DNA of 64,000 nt, taken from the NCBI GenBank assembly GCA_002331485.1, contig DCYS01000027.1, positions 1 to 64,000 on the forward strand, read 5' to 3'. This DNA is from Flavobacteriales bacterium UBA2104 (GTDB lineage: Bacteria > Bacteroidota > Bacteroidia > Flavobacteriales_D > Crocinitomicaceae). The translations under genes were made by a program, and so were the position numbers. The notes beneath the pieces are model-generated. The model did not search any database, was not told the DNA's origin, and was given only the letters and a program-made list of their open reading frames with translations. Shown piece after piece: positions 17,124 through 25,633 of the stretch (position 1 is its first letter; each line of letters opens with the position of its first letter).

Positions 17124-17636
17124 CTAGCCTTTCACCTTTTTTAATTTGGCGAATTGATCAACAAAAGGAAGATAACCCTGAACAGCTGGGACACCATTCT
17201 TTCCGCCTGATTTTACTGACTCTCGAGAAGAAATTGTGCGGAATACCAATGTTTTCTTTTTGATCTCATAACTTACAAAAATGTGATTTCCTTCAACTTC
17301 AAATGCGCTAATAAGTCGGTTTTCAAACAACATTAAAGGAAGAAATATTCCGTTTTTTTCATCCATCACAAATTGATTTCCTTTGTCGTGGATCAACTCA
17401 TATTTTCTTTCTTGATTGGTTGTGTCGTTAATATAGGTTAGAGTAAACGCATACGACGTATCTGTTTTCTCAGCGATCGATAGCTTCATGCTCACTTCAC
17501 TTTTTTCACTTTTGTAATTAGTTATTGTAAGTTTTCCTTCATAGGTTCCAAACCAGTTTTCAGGTAATTGAGAAAAAACGAGGTTTGTGCAGAAAAGAAA
17601 AAGCAAAATGAATACTGTTCTTGTATAGGTTTTCAT
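17124..17636 (-). CDS. Exported lipocalin-like protein of unknown function
   Basis: This 170-residue protein has a clear signal peptide (MKTYTRTVFILLFLFCTNLVFSQ). The mature part opens with LPENWFGTYEGKLTI and continues as a series of amphipathic strands (TSYAFTLTYIND, KYELIHDKGNQFVMD, FVSYEIKKKTLVFRTIS). This is the style of small lipocalin-like or META-like beta-barrels common in Bacteroidota envelopes. No catalytic motif is visible. It has no obvious operon partner; the next gene downstream begins about 95 bases further on. The exported beta-barrel nature is well supported; any ligand-binding role is inference. Confidence 0.6.
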   Translation of the reverse strand: MKTYTRTVFILLFLFCTNLVFSQLPENWFGTYEGKLTITNYKSEKSEVSMKLSIAEKTDTSYAFTLTYINDTTNQERKYELIHDKGNQFVMDEKNGIFLPLMLFENRLISAFEVEGNHIFVSYEIKKKTLVFRTISSRESVKSGGKNGVPAVQGYLPFVDQFAKLKKVKG

Positions 17637-17810
17637 AAGAGTGTCCTTAATTTACTACTTCAAAAATAGAAAGGTTATTTGATTATTGTATAATTGAATA
17701 AATAATACAATATTCTTACACATGGCACTCCTATATAAATTTCATTTGATTCATTAGCTACAAGACTTAAAGCTATGCAGAATATCCAAGCCCAAATCCG
17801 TATATTTGCA

Positions 17811-17818
17811 CAACCAAA
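17811..17818 (+). promoter_or_regulatory. -7 promoter element of the ridA-like gene
   Basis: TATATTTG is an exact match to the Bacteroidota -7 consensus TAnnTTTG, 10 bases before the ATG at 17829. No good -33 is seen at the expected distance. The element lies downstream of an in-frame ATG at 17775 and so argues against that longer start. Confidence 0.45.
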
Positions 17819-17828
17819 AACAAGTACT

Positions 17829-18266
17829 ATGGCAAATGACGGAAAGTTTAGCACAAATAAAGCACCAAAACCAGTAGGTTTATACCCTCACGCTAGAAAA
17901 GCTGGCAACCTTTTGTTCTTGTCTGGTGTTGGTCCAAGAACAGCAGGATCGGATGAAACTGACTCTCATGTACCAGGACTGGAATTAGATAAAAACGGTA
18001 ATTTTTTGTCGTTTGATTTTGAAGCTCAATGCCGATCTGTTTTTGATAATGTAAGAGCAATTTTAGAGGAGTCTGGATCAAGTTGGGACAATTTGATCGA
18101 CGTGCAGGTGTTTTTAGTGAATATGAAGCGAGATTTTCATACGTACAATAAGATCTACGCGGAATACTTCAAAGACAACCAACCATGTAGAACGACAATT
18201 GAGATCTCTTCTCTTCCAACACCAATTGCTATTGAATTAAAGTGTATCGCAACAATTGAAGATTAA
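17829..18266 (+). CDS. RidA/YjgF-family deaminase
   Basis: This 145-residue protein is of the RidA family, cytosolic trimers that hydrolyse reactive enamine/imine intermediates. The family signature is visible: an early G-YPHARKAGNLLFLSGVGPR, a central DNVRAILEESGSSWDNLIDVQVFL, and the C-terminal P-C-RTTIEISSLPTPIAIELKCIA, where R121 is the carboxylate-binding arginine. The DSHVPG-LELD insertion resembles the 2-aminomuconate deaminase branch, but no aminomuconate or kynurenine genes are nearby, so a general RidA role is as likely. I chose the ATG at 17829 because an exact -7 element lies between it and the alternative upstream ATG at 17775. The next gene follows after 3 bases. Confidence 0.88.
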   Translation: MANDGKFSTNKAPKPVGLYPHARKAGNLLFLSGVGPRTAGSDETDSHVPGLELDKNGNFLSFDFEAQCRSVFDNVRAILEESGSSWDNLIDVQVFLVNMKRDFHTYNKIYAEYFKDNQPCRTTIEISSLPTPIAIELKCIATIED

Positions 18267-18269
18267 ATT

Positions 18270-18854
18270 ATGATAGGATTTATTATTAGAGTTATTCTTG
18301 GTTTAGCAGCAGTAGGTTTCAACGCCTATTTGTTCTACGTAGGATCCTGGGGATGGGGTATTACCTTTATTTTGGTGACTGCTCTGATCGTGCTTAGTTT
18401 CTTCCGTAATGAGAATATGATCATGGCTCTTTACCACATGAGGATGGGAAAACAAGACAAGGCCTGGAAAGCTTTGAATAGAATCAAAGCTCCCCAAATG
18501 ATGCCTAAAAAACAGCATGCATATGTTATTTATTTAAAAGGTATGCTAGGGCTTCAACAAGATCTGGGTTTTGCTAAGTGTGAACAGTATATCCGAAAAG
18601 CACTCAACATGGGGCTAAGAACTGATCAGGATAAGGCTGTCGCTAAAATGCAGTTGGCGGGTATTTGTATGCAGACCGGACGAAAAAATGAAGCTAAAAC
18701 ATTGCTGAGCGAAGCAAAAAAGCTCGATAAGAACAACATGTTGAAAGAACAGCTCGATATGATGAAGAAGCAGATGGGAATGGTAGCTTCACGTAATCAA
18801 ATGCGCATGGCACAGATGCACAAAGGGCGCAAAAAAATGCCTAAAAGACGCTAA
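18270..18854 (+). CDS. Membrane-anchored TPR-like protein of unknown function
   Basis: This 194-residue protein has two adjacent hydrophobic helices at ~1-22 and 27-46, then a cytoplasmic helical domain with TPR-like repeats (AWKALNRIKAPQMMPKKQHAYVIYLKGML; KAVAKMQLAGICMQTGRKNEAKTLLSEAKKL). The Met- and Lys-rich C-terminus ends in KGRKKMPKRR. The basic tail could contact nucleic acid or membrane phosphate groups, which is inference. It lies 3 bases after the RidA gene and 2 bases before msrC, so it is in one transcription unit with them. I do not recognise a named family. Confidence 0.6.
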   Translation: MIGFIIRVILGLAAVGFNAYLFYVGSWGWGITFILVTALIVLSFFRNENMIMALYHMRMGKQDKAWKALNRIKAPQMMPKKQHAYVIYLKGMLGLQQDLGFAKCEQYIRKALNMGLRTDQDKAVAKMQLAGICMQTGRKNEAKTLLSEAKKLDKNNMLKEQLDMMKKQMGMVASRNQMRMAQMHKGRKKMPKRR

Positions 18855-18856
18855 TA

Positions 18857-19342
18857 ATGGCTGAAGAGCTCGCCATAAACAACTCCAGCAAGGAAGAAAA
18901 CTATAAGTCTCTGATCCCACAGATCAAGGCATTGTGCAGTGGAGAATCGAATGCTATAGCAAATCAAGCAAACATTGTTTCTGCACTGAAACAGGCTTTC
19001 AACTTTTTTTGGGTTGGTTTCTATTGGGTTGACTCTCAAGAAGAATTAGTTCTTGGTCCATTTCAAGGTCCCATCGCTTGCACGCGCATCCGAAAAGGTA
19101 AAGGTGTGTGTGGTACATCATGGTCGGATGCTAAAACACTTGTCGTTAACAACGTTGAAGAGTTTCCTGGTCATATTGCTTGTAGCTCTGAATCAAAATC
19201 TGAAATCGTGGTACCGATCATTAAAAATAACTCGGTAGTTGGTGTACTAGATGTGGACAGTGACCGTTTATCTACTTTTGATGATGTCGATAGCCATTAT
19301 CTGAATGAACTCTGCAAATGGATCAGTACAGATATTTTATAG
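18857..19342 (+). CDS. msrC: GAF-domain free methionine-(R)-sulfoxide reductase
   Basis: This 161-residue cytosolic enzyme reduces free methionine-R-sulfoxide. The GAF fold is evident (FFWVGFYWVD, LGPFQGPIACTRI, GVCGTSW, VVPIIKNNSVVGVLDVDS). The three redox cysteines are C75, C85 and C109, with exactly the spacing (10 and 24) of Cys84/94/118 in the E. coli fRMsr (YebR). The length is that of the family (~165). It is coupled to the preceding gene (2-base gap). Its last 25 bases overlap the start of the following lipoprotein gene. Confidence 0.93.
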   Translation: MAEELAINNSSKEENYKSLIPQIKALCSGESNAIANQANIVSALKQAFNFFWVGFYWVDSQEELVLGPFQGPIACTRIRKGKGVCGTSWSDAKTLVVNNVEEFPGHIACSSESKSEIVVPIIKNNSVVGVLDVDSDRLSTFDDVDSHYLNELCKWISTDIL

Positions 19343-20910
19343 TTTTATTCTTATCTCTTCTTATATCCTCATGTGGTCAAGTAGGAAGAATAACTGGTGG
19401 ACCCGTAGATAACGAAGCGCCTAAACCCATTGAGAATGAAATAACTCCTCCTAATGCGAGTTTGAATATAGCTCCACAGAATATTGAAATCCCTTTTAAC
19501 GAGTATATAACACTGAACAAACCATCTGAAAACATTAAGGTTTCTCCAGATGATGTTTCACTCGAATATTCCATAAAGGGAAAATCTCTCTTAATGGAGG
19601 TTTCTGAAGGTGAATGGCAACAGAATACTACATACTCTATTTATCTAAACAGAGCAGTCGAAGATATTACAGAATCAAACGATAGCATAATGCTTTACGT
19701 TTTTTCCACCGGTCAGTTTATTGATTCACTTCAGGGCGCCGTGAAAATAGAGAGCGCATATGACGGTAAAGCAAAATCAAACATAACGGTTGGTCTTTAC
19801 GAAGAGGAGATTAATTCAGACACAACAGATCAAAAGCCTAAGTATTTTAGTGTTACTGACGACCAAGGTGTTGCCAGGTTTAAGTATCTCAAGTCGGGGG
19901 AATATTACGTATACGCGTTTGATGATGAAAATAAAAACAACATTCTAGACCCTATAGAAGACAGAGGCAAACTGCTTAAAAAATTTGTTCCTGTTAACAC
20001 TGACTCATTGGTAGGATCGATCGAAATAATGCCTCCTTCCCCTACTGAACTTATCGTTCGTACTAATGAATTCATAAGCCCTGGGGTCTGGTGTTTAGGT
20101 TTCAACATGTCAGTAACAGAGGAATATGAAGTTGCCCTTTTATCAGAGGGTTTCATTGACTCAACATGGAATGAAACAATGGATTCTCTGACTTTCTTTC
20201 TAGAAAATTCGCAGTCTGGATCAGCATCAATTATATTGAGTGGTCAAAATCAAAAAGATACCGTTGTCAAACGATTTTTCTTTAAAGATCCAGTAACGTT
20301 AACAACTACTAGTGATCTGAGAGAAAACAATTTGATTTTTGGCCGTCCTCTTGTGTTAAAAGCAAACGATGCAATAAGTGCTATAGATGCATCCAAGATA
20401 ACGCTGCACTACATCGAAGACAGCTCAAAAATTGATGGAAAGCCAGAATTAAAGATCCAAAACACGAACGAAATAGTCATTAAAAACCTGGATCGTACAA
20501 AGAACAAAGTAGAATTGAAACTCCATCCTGAATCTCTAATTGGTGAAAACCTAGTTCAAAAAGATACGATCTTGTTATCTTTTAATCTTGGAAAAGAGGA
20601 AGATCTCGGAACATTAATCTTAACACTCGATACTATCCCTGAAAACGGCTTGTTGTTTCTTCAAAACGGTAAGGGACAAGTTGTAAATAAGAAGGTTATT
20701 GAAAGTAAAAACATCCGATTTGAATATTTAACTCCGGGTAGATACAAGTACTATATTCTAATCGACGACAATAATAACGGGGTTTGGGACACTGGGGACA
20801 TATTCACTAACAAACAACCTGAAAATATTTTATGGCTCAATCAGTCATCAACGGTAAGGTCTAATTGGGAAGTGGAGTCCAAATTAAACCTAAAAAGTAC
20901 CTTAGAGTAA
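19318..20910 (+). CDS. Lipoprotein with N-terminal Ig-like (Big_5-type) domain
   Basis: This 530-residue protein has a short lipoprotein signal with lipobox LISSC. The mature start GQVGRITGGPVDNEAPKPI leads into an Ig-like domain (F-E-I-L, VSPDD, NTTYSIYLNRAVEDI-E-NDS), the signature of Bacteroidota Ig-like lipoproteins. Several more beta domains follow. Two prealbumin-like segments contain YYVYAFDDENKNNILDPIED and YKYYILIDDNNNGVWDTGD, both DxNxNGxxD calcium-loop-like. It is probably attached to the outer membrane; its function is unknown. The start at 19318 overlaps msrC by 25 bases; no later start leaves a signal sequence, so the overlap is probably real and couples the two genes. Confidence 0.75.
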   Translation: MDQYRYFIVLFLSLLISSCGQVGRITGGPVDNEAPKPIENEITPPNASLNIAPQNIEIPFNEYITLNKPSENIKVSPDDVSLEYSIKGKSLLMEVSEGEWQQNTTYSIYLNRAVEDITESNDSIMLYVFSTGQFIDSLQGAVKIESAYDGKAKSNITVGLYEEEINSDTTDQKPKYFSVTDDQGVARFKYLKSGEYYVYAFDDENKNNILDPIEDRGKLLKKFVPVNTDSLVGSIEIMPPSPTELIVRTNEFISPGVWCLGFNMSVTEEYEVALLSEGFIDSTWNETMDSLTFFLENSQSGSASIILSGQNQKDTVVKRFFFKDPVTLTTTSDLRENNLIFGRPLVLKANDAISAIDASKITLHYIEDSSKIDGKPELKIQNTNEIVIKNLDRTKNKVELKLHPESLIGENLVQKDTILLSFNLGKEEDLGTLILTLDTIPENGLLFLQNGKGQVVNKKVIESKNIRFEYLTPGRYKYYILIDDNNNGVWDTGDIFTNKQPENILWLNQSSTVRSNWEVESKLNLKSTLE

Positions 20911-20990
20911 AAAGACTTTGATTTACGGAAAATAAGACCTAATTTGCTAAGTAAATTAATGCTAGCCTTTTCGTGCCACAAACTTTAAAC

Positions 20991-22901
20991 ATGTTGCGAC
21001 CTAAACTTTTTGTGTTTTTATTGCTCTGCTTTACAGCAGCCAATCTTGTATTCAGTCAAGATTACTCAATAGCTGACACGGTTCGGTTTCGCGACATTGT
21101 TGAAGATGCAGACAGTTTAGTCGGTCGGAACAATGTTGAAGCTGAAAAACTCTTGATTGAAGCTGAAGGTTTTGTTAAAAATCTTAACTACAAAGTAGAA
21201 GACGCGGATGACAACCTCATCAAGTGTGTTGCAGAGTATTTCTCTGTTTGGGGTTATCTATACTATAGTAGGAATCAATTAAATGAAGCCGTCCAATCAT
21301 TTCGAAAAGCGGAAACTCTATTCAAAAGGATCGATGCGATAAAGAACCAAGCTGAATGCTTAAATAACAGTGCTGTTATTCTAAACACTATGGGGAATAA
21401 CATTGAGGCTATAAAAAATTACCATTCAGCTATTGAGATCTATGAGGAACAAAATGATTCAATTGGAAAAGGTTATGCTTTCAATAATGTTTCAAGAGTT
21501 TATCGTCAACAAGGCGATTACGGTCAGGCAATGAAATACATCACTGATGCATTAAATATTGCACAAGACATCGAAGATAAGCAACTCGAAACTCTTGCGC
21601 TTAACTCCAGGGCTGGTTTACTCAAGGTTACGGGAGACACTACAGAAGCATTGGCCACCTATCAACGGGCACTTTCGATTCGAAAAGAGCTCCAGGACAG
21701 CGTGGGTACAGCATCTATTTTGAACAACATTGGTTCAATTTACAAGGCTAAACAAGAGTATAGAAAGGCTTTAGATTATTTTACACGTTCAGAACAAATA
21801 GCCATTCAAAAAGACTACAAAGTCGGAATAGGGCATACAAATAATAACATCGGTGAGGTTTATTTTAAACTAGGTGAGTATCAACGGGCAAAGGAAAATG
21901 CGTTAGTAGCACTTCAAATAAGCGAAGAGTTAAACCAACTTTCACTTAAAAAACAGGCAGCTGATCTTCTAAAACGAATCTATGAAGAAACGGGTGATTG
22001 GAAAAAAGCCTATGAAATGCAGAGCATTGTTATAGATGCCCAGAAAAAAATCACTAATAAGGAAACAAAACAAGTAGCTCAGCGAGAGGCGATGCGCTAT
22101 GAATTCGAAAAAGAGCGTGCTCTTGATAAAAAGGAAGAAGAACAGTTCATGCGGCTTCAAAAAGAAAAAGATGAGCGTCAGCAAATTTATTATGTTACCA
22201 TCATATTAGTAGCTATACTGCTATTATTTCTTTTATTCTTTGTGGTTAATAGGTTACGATCTGCTCGAGCTCAGAATAAACTAATACTAAAACAAAGTAA
22301 TGAACGGAAACTCTTATTGCAAGAGGTTCATCATCGTGTGAAAAACAACTTTCAGATCGTTTCCAGCCTTTTAAGGTTGCAGTCATATTCTATTGAGAAC
22401 GAATCATTTCATTCATCATTTGATGAGGCTGTAAGCCGAATTAATTCAATGGCGATCGTGCATGATATTATTTATCGTCAAGAAAAGTTTTCGGAGATCG
22501 ATTCAAAGGAATACCTGGAAAAACTAATTGAGAGTCTTCAGAGATCATCTGGCCAACAAAACGTTGATATTGCTATTCAAACTGATCAACCTAAACTTAA
22601 AATAGAAACACTTATTCATTTGGGAATAGCCCTAAATGAACTTGTTATCAATTCGTTTAAATATGCTTTTAATGATACTGAAACTCAACCAAAAATAAAT
22701 ATAACTTTAGCCGAAGTTGGTTCAAAAAAGTTCGAGCTCATCTATCAAGACAACGGTGTAGGTTTGAATAAGGAGTTAAGCAAGTCTAGTTTTGGTATGG
22801 AGCTAATTGAAACCTTGATCGAGCATCTGGACGGAGAGGTTGAGATTCAGAACCTCGAAAACTGGAAAACCACAATAACACTTCGTTTTTCAGACGTCTA
22901 G
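20991..22901 (+). CDS. TPR sensor histidine kinase (HisKA_2/HWE-like)
   Basis: This 636-residue protein starts with a signal peptide (MLRPKLFVFLLLCFTAANLVFSQ). Five or more periplasmic TPRs span ~70-330 (NNSAVILNTMGNNIEAIKNYHSAI, NNIGSIYKAKQEYRKALDYF, NNIGEVYFKLGEYQRAKENA). A coiled coil, one transmembrane helix (~398-420), then a kinase module of the HisKA_2 type follow: LLLQEVHHRVKNNFQIVSSL with the phospho-accepting His at ~446. The HATPase has its N-box at ~542 (GIALNELVINSFKYAF) and YQDNGVGLN at ~584. An upstream in-frame GTG at 20973 is possible; the ATG is preferred because it starts the signal peptide. No response regulator is adjacent. The stop overlaps the convergent kinase-like gene by 4 bases. 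Confidence 0.9.
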   Translation: MLRPKLFVFLLLCFTAANLVFSQDYSIADTVRFRDIVEDADSLVGRNNVEAEKLLIEAEGFVKNLNYKVEDADDNLIKCVAEYFSVWGYLYYSRNQLNEAVQSFRKAETLFKRIDAIKNQAECLNNSAVILNTMGNNIEAIKNYHSAIEIYEEQNDSIGKGYAFNNVSRVYRQQGDYGQAMKYITDALNIAQDIEDKQLETLALNSRAGLLKVTGDTTEALATYQRALSIRKELQDSVGTASILNNIGSIYKAKQEYRKALDYFTRSEQIAIQKDYKVGIGHTNNNIGEVYFKLGEYQRAKENALVALQISEELNQLSLKKQAADLLKRIYEETGDWKKAYEMQSIVIDAQKKITNKETKQVAQREAMRYEFEKERALDKKEEEQFMRLQKEKDERQQIYYVTIILVAILLLFLLFFVVNRLRSARAQNKLILKQSNERKLLLQEVHHRVKNNFQIVSSLLRLQSYSIENESFHSSFDEAVSRINSMAIVHDIIYRQEKFSEIDSKEYLEKLIESLQRSSGQQNVDIAIQTDQPKLKIETLIHLGIALNELVINSFKYAFNDTETQPKINITLAEVGSKKFELIYQDNGVGLNKELSKSSFGMELIETLIEHLDGEVEIQNLENWKTTITLRFSDV

Positions 22902-23761
22902 AAACGATTGATCACACTTGTCACTGCACTCAAATAAGCCGGCCCGAATAAATTCAAATGAACGAGGTTAGGATACAACTGTCCATATGGTATTCTCTCA
23001 TCCCAACCTTTTTCCAACGGATAAACCTCACAATAATGATCGTAAAAAGCTTGCGAAAACCCTCCGAAAAGTCGAGTCATAGCGATATCGATTTCACGGT
23101 GACCAAAATACATCGCAGGATCGTACAACAATGGTTTTTCGTCTGATGTAATAAAATAATTTCCTCCCCAGAGATCACCATGTAAAAGTGCGGGTGACTC
23201 CTTTGGGAATATTGACGCTAGTTCTTTACAAAAAGTCTCCATTTGAGATACGGTTTGCTTAGTCATATGACCTTTGTCAAAAGCCAACTTTGTTTGAGCC
23301 AACAATCTGTTTTCTGCATAAAAGTCTTCCCATGAGATCCTTAGATCATTAGATTGTTGTAGAGAGCCTATATAGTTATCTTCTTCCCAGCCAAACTTAT
23401 CGCTTGTATGTTTATGGTGAGTAGCTAGTGAATCACTCAAGTGAAATTGTCCTTTTTCGGTATTGCTTCCTTTTTCGTGATACTCGATCACTAAAAACTG
23501 ATGCTGGATGGATGAAAATGCTTTAATCGGTTTTGGGTAAAGGTCTGGGATTATAATGTTCACATATTTCAGAGCTCTAAACTCTTTTTCAAGCATTTCG
23601 GGAAACTCTTCCTTTCTGTTCTTCTTAACTACATAATGCTCCCCCTGAATTTCAACCTGAAACACTTCATTGATATCTCCTCCTGAAAGTCGTCCTATAA
23701 ACAAGGGTATGGATTCACTATTTAGTTCCTTTTGAATTAAAAGCAAGTCCCTTTCCTCCAT
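22898..23761 (-). CDS. Fructosamine kinase (FN3K) family protein
   Basis: This 287-residue cytosolic protein has the aminoglycoside-phosphotransferase-like kinase fold of the FN3K family. Visible are an N-lobe lysine (EHYVVKKNRKEEFPEMLEKE), the catalytic loop LLHGDLWGGNYF, and the metal-binding segment LLYDPAMYFGHREIDIAMTRLFGG. The family phosphorylates ketosamine (glycated) lysines so that they detach from proteins, a protein-repair function; the bacterial substrate is inferred. The gene lies 9 bases downstream of pth on the same strand and so is the end of the unit sigma54-activator-pth-FN3K. Its 3' end overlaps the histidine-kinase gene by 4 bases. Confidence 0.9.
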   Translation of the reverse strand: MEERDLLLIQKELNSESIPLFIGRLSGGDINEVFQVEIQGEHYVVKKNRKEEFPEMLEKEFRALKYVNIIIPDLYPKPIKAFSSIQHQFLVIEYHEKGSNTEKGQFHLSDSLATHHKHTSDKFGWEEDNYIGSLQQSNDLRISWEDFYAENRLLAQTKLAFDKGHMTKQTVSQMETFCKELASIFPKESPALLHGDLWGGNYFITSDEKPLLYDPAMYFGHREIDIAMTRLFGGFSQAFYDHYCEVYPLEKGWDERIPYGQLYPNLVHLNLFGPAYLSAVTSVINRF

Positions 23762-23770
23762 ATCGGCTTT

Positions 23771-24376
23771 CTACTTATTATTCCAGTTAGACATTGTTTT
23801 TTGAAGGCCAATAGTTGTGAATCCTTTAATGAACTCCGTTGCAGTTTTGATCCTTTCCTTAAGCTTTTCCTGTTCCTCTGAACTCCACTCCCCCAGCACA
23901 TAATCAACTTGCTGGCCTTTGTGAAAGTCGTTTCCAACTCCAAACCTGAGCCTTGCATATTTCGGCGTATTTAATGTTTGCTGAATGTGCTTAAGTCCGT
24001 TGTGTCCACCATCACTTCCTTTCCCTTTCATTCTTAGTTTACCGAAAGAAAGAGCAATATCGTCTGTAATGACCAAAAGTCGTTCGAGTGGAATTTTCTC
24101 TTTTTGAAGGTAATAGTTAACCGCTTTACCACTTAGGTTCATGAAAGTAGATGGTTTTAACAATAAAACAGTCCTTCCCTTCCATTTTGCTGTTGCAAGA
24201 TCTCCCAGCTTAACAGTTTCAAATTTTGCTTCACGTTCCTTGGCAAATTCATCCAACACCTCAAACCCAATGTTGTGTCGTGTATTGGCGTATTTTTCCC
24301 CTGGATTACCTAACCCTACAACAAGGTATTTCATTTTGTCTTCTTTCTTTGGATTAAAAAGGCTTCTGAAAAACAT
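23771..24376 (-). CDS. pth: Peptidyl-tRNA hydrolase
   Basis: This enzyme releases tRNA from prematurely dissociated peptidyl-tRNA in the cytosol. The family signature is complete: KYLVVGLGNPGEKYANTRHNIGFEVLD, with N and the catalytic His of TRHNIG; then LLKPSTFMNLSGKAV, then ITDDIALSFGKLRMKGKGSDGGHNGLKHI and RLRFGVGN. The longer start (201 residues) adds MFFRSLFNPKKEDK before the core; the ATG at 24332-24334 would give the standard 187. Short basic N-terminal extensions are common in Flavobacteriia, and the upstream ATG sits 3 bases from the preceding stop, so I keep the long form. Confidence 0.93.
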   Translation of the reverse strand: MFFRSLFNPKKEDKMKYLVVGLGNPGEKYANTRHNIGFEVLDEFAKEREAKFETVKLGDLATAKWKGRTVLLLKPSTFMNLSGKAVNYYLQKEKIPLERLLVITDDIALSFGKLRMKGKGSDGGHNGLKHIQQTLNTPKYARLRFGVGNDFHKGQQVDYVLGEWSSEEQEKLKERIKTATEFIKGFTTIGLQKTMSNWNNK

Positions 24377-24379
24377 TTT

Positions 24380-25549
24380 TTAGCTTCTCGGATTCGAGAA
24401 TGTGTTCACATCAAATCCTGTGATCTCATCATCACAAAGTATAACCATTCGTTCTACGATGTTTCGTAGTTCACGTATATTTCCAGACCAATTTGTATTT
24501 TTCAACGCCTCTAAGGCATCTTCAGAAAACTTCTTTCTCGGAATACCATGCTCCGCACAAGTCATTGTCAAAAAGTGATCTGCCAAAAGAGGAATATCAT
24601 CTGGGCGATCATTTAATGTCGGCACATGGATCAAAATCACGCTTAATCGATGGAAAAGGTCCTCTCTAAAGTTTCCTTCTTCGATCTCCTTACGCAAGTT
24701 TTTATTTGTTGCCGCAACAATTCTTGGGTTTACTTTAATGTTTTTTTCACCTCCAACACGTTGAATTACGTTCTCTTGAAGAGCCCGCAACACTTTTGCC
24801 TGAGCTGAGGCGCTCATATCTCCAATTTCATCAAGAAAAAGTGTTCCTTTTGTGGCAAGTTCAAACTTTCCTTTTTTCTGCTTCACAGCGGACGTAAAAG
24901 CCCCCTTTTCATGACCAAATAATTCACTTTCTATTAATTCAGCAGGAATTGCGGCACAATTGACTTCTATGAATGGGTGATCCTTTCTTGGGCTATTATC
25001 GTGTAGAGATCTTGCCACTAATTCTTTTCCTGTTCCATTTTCACCCGTGATCAAAACACGCGCTTCACTTGGTCCTACTTTTGCGATCATTTCTTTGATC
25101 TGCATGATCTCATCCGTTTCTCCAATTATTGAAGAACCTTTGAATCGTTGAACCGTTTTTTTCAGGGTCTTTTTCTCCTCTACTAACGAAGATCTATCAC
25201 CTGCGTTTCTGATCGTTACAAGAATTCTATTAAGATCTAGTGGTTTCTCGATAAAATCAAAGGCCCCTTTTTTAATCGCTTCAACAGCTGTCTCTATATT
25301 TCCATGCCCTGAGATCATGATCACAGGGCTCTCTATTTTCTCCTTCTGGATAGCTTCAAGCACTTCCATACCATCCATTTTTGGCATTTTAATATCGCAA
25401 AAAATGATGTCGTAGAATGATGACTTGGCCTTGTCAAGTCCTTCTTTTCCGTCTTGAGCCTCATCAACCTCAAAATCCTCAAATTCAAGGATCTCTGTCA
25501 ACGCTCTTCGGATACTTTTTTCATCATCAATAACCAGAATCTTACCCAT
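24380..25549 (-). CDS. NtrC-family response regulator with receiver and sigma-54 AAA+ domain, no HTH
   Basis: This 389-residue protein has a receiver domain at 1-120 (phosphoacceptor D52 in FCDIKMPKMDG) and a sigma-54 activator AAA+ domain at ~140-370. Its motifs are Walker A GENGTGKE (169-176), GAFTSA (216-221), Walker B GTLFLDEIGD (235-244) and an arginine-finger region FREDLFHRL. The usual sigma-54-contact loop is GAFTGA; here the fifth residue is Ser. The protein ends about 20 residues after NIRELRNIVERM, so the Fis-type DNA-binding helix-turn-helix is missing and it would have to act without specific enhancer binding. It heads a minus-strand unit with pth and the FN3K-like gene. The partner kinase is unknown; the orphan TPR kinase nearby is one possibility. 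Confidence 0.9.
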   Translation of the reverse strand: MGKILVIDDEKSIRRALTEILEFEDFEVDEAQDGKEGLDKAKSSFYDIIFCDIKMPKMDGMEVLEAIQKEKIESPVIMISGHGNIETAVEAIKKGAFDFIEKPLDLNRILVTIRNAGDRSSLVEEKKTLKKTVQRFKGSSIIGETDEIMQIKEMIAKVGPSEARVLITGENGTGKELVARSLHDNSPRKDHPFIEVNCAAIPAELIESELFGHEKGAFTSAVKQKKGKFELATKGTLFLDEIGDMSASAQAKVLRALQENVIQRVGGEKNIKVNPRIVAATNKNLRKEIEEGNFREDLFHRLSVILIHVPTLNDRPDDIPLLADHFLTMTCAEHGIPRKKFSEDALEALKNTNWSGNIRELRNIVERMVILCDDEITGFDVNTFSNPRS

Positions 25550-25633
25550 GCTCTTGTGCTTATGAAATTACCATTCAAAAATAGCAAACTTCATGGAAAT
25601 AACAGGACTGACAGAAAAATGAGATGTAATGTG

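Noticed and set aside
17775..17828. Upstream ATG for the RidA-like gene
   Set aside because: An exact -7 promoter element (17811-17818) lies downstream of it, and the RidA core begins normally from 17829.
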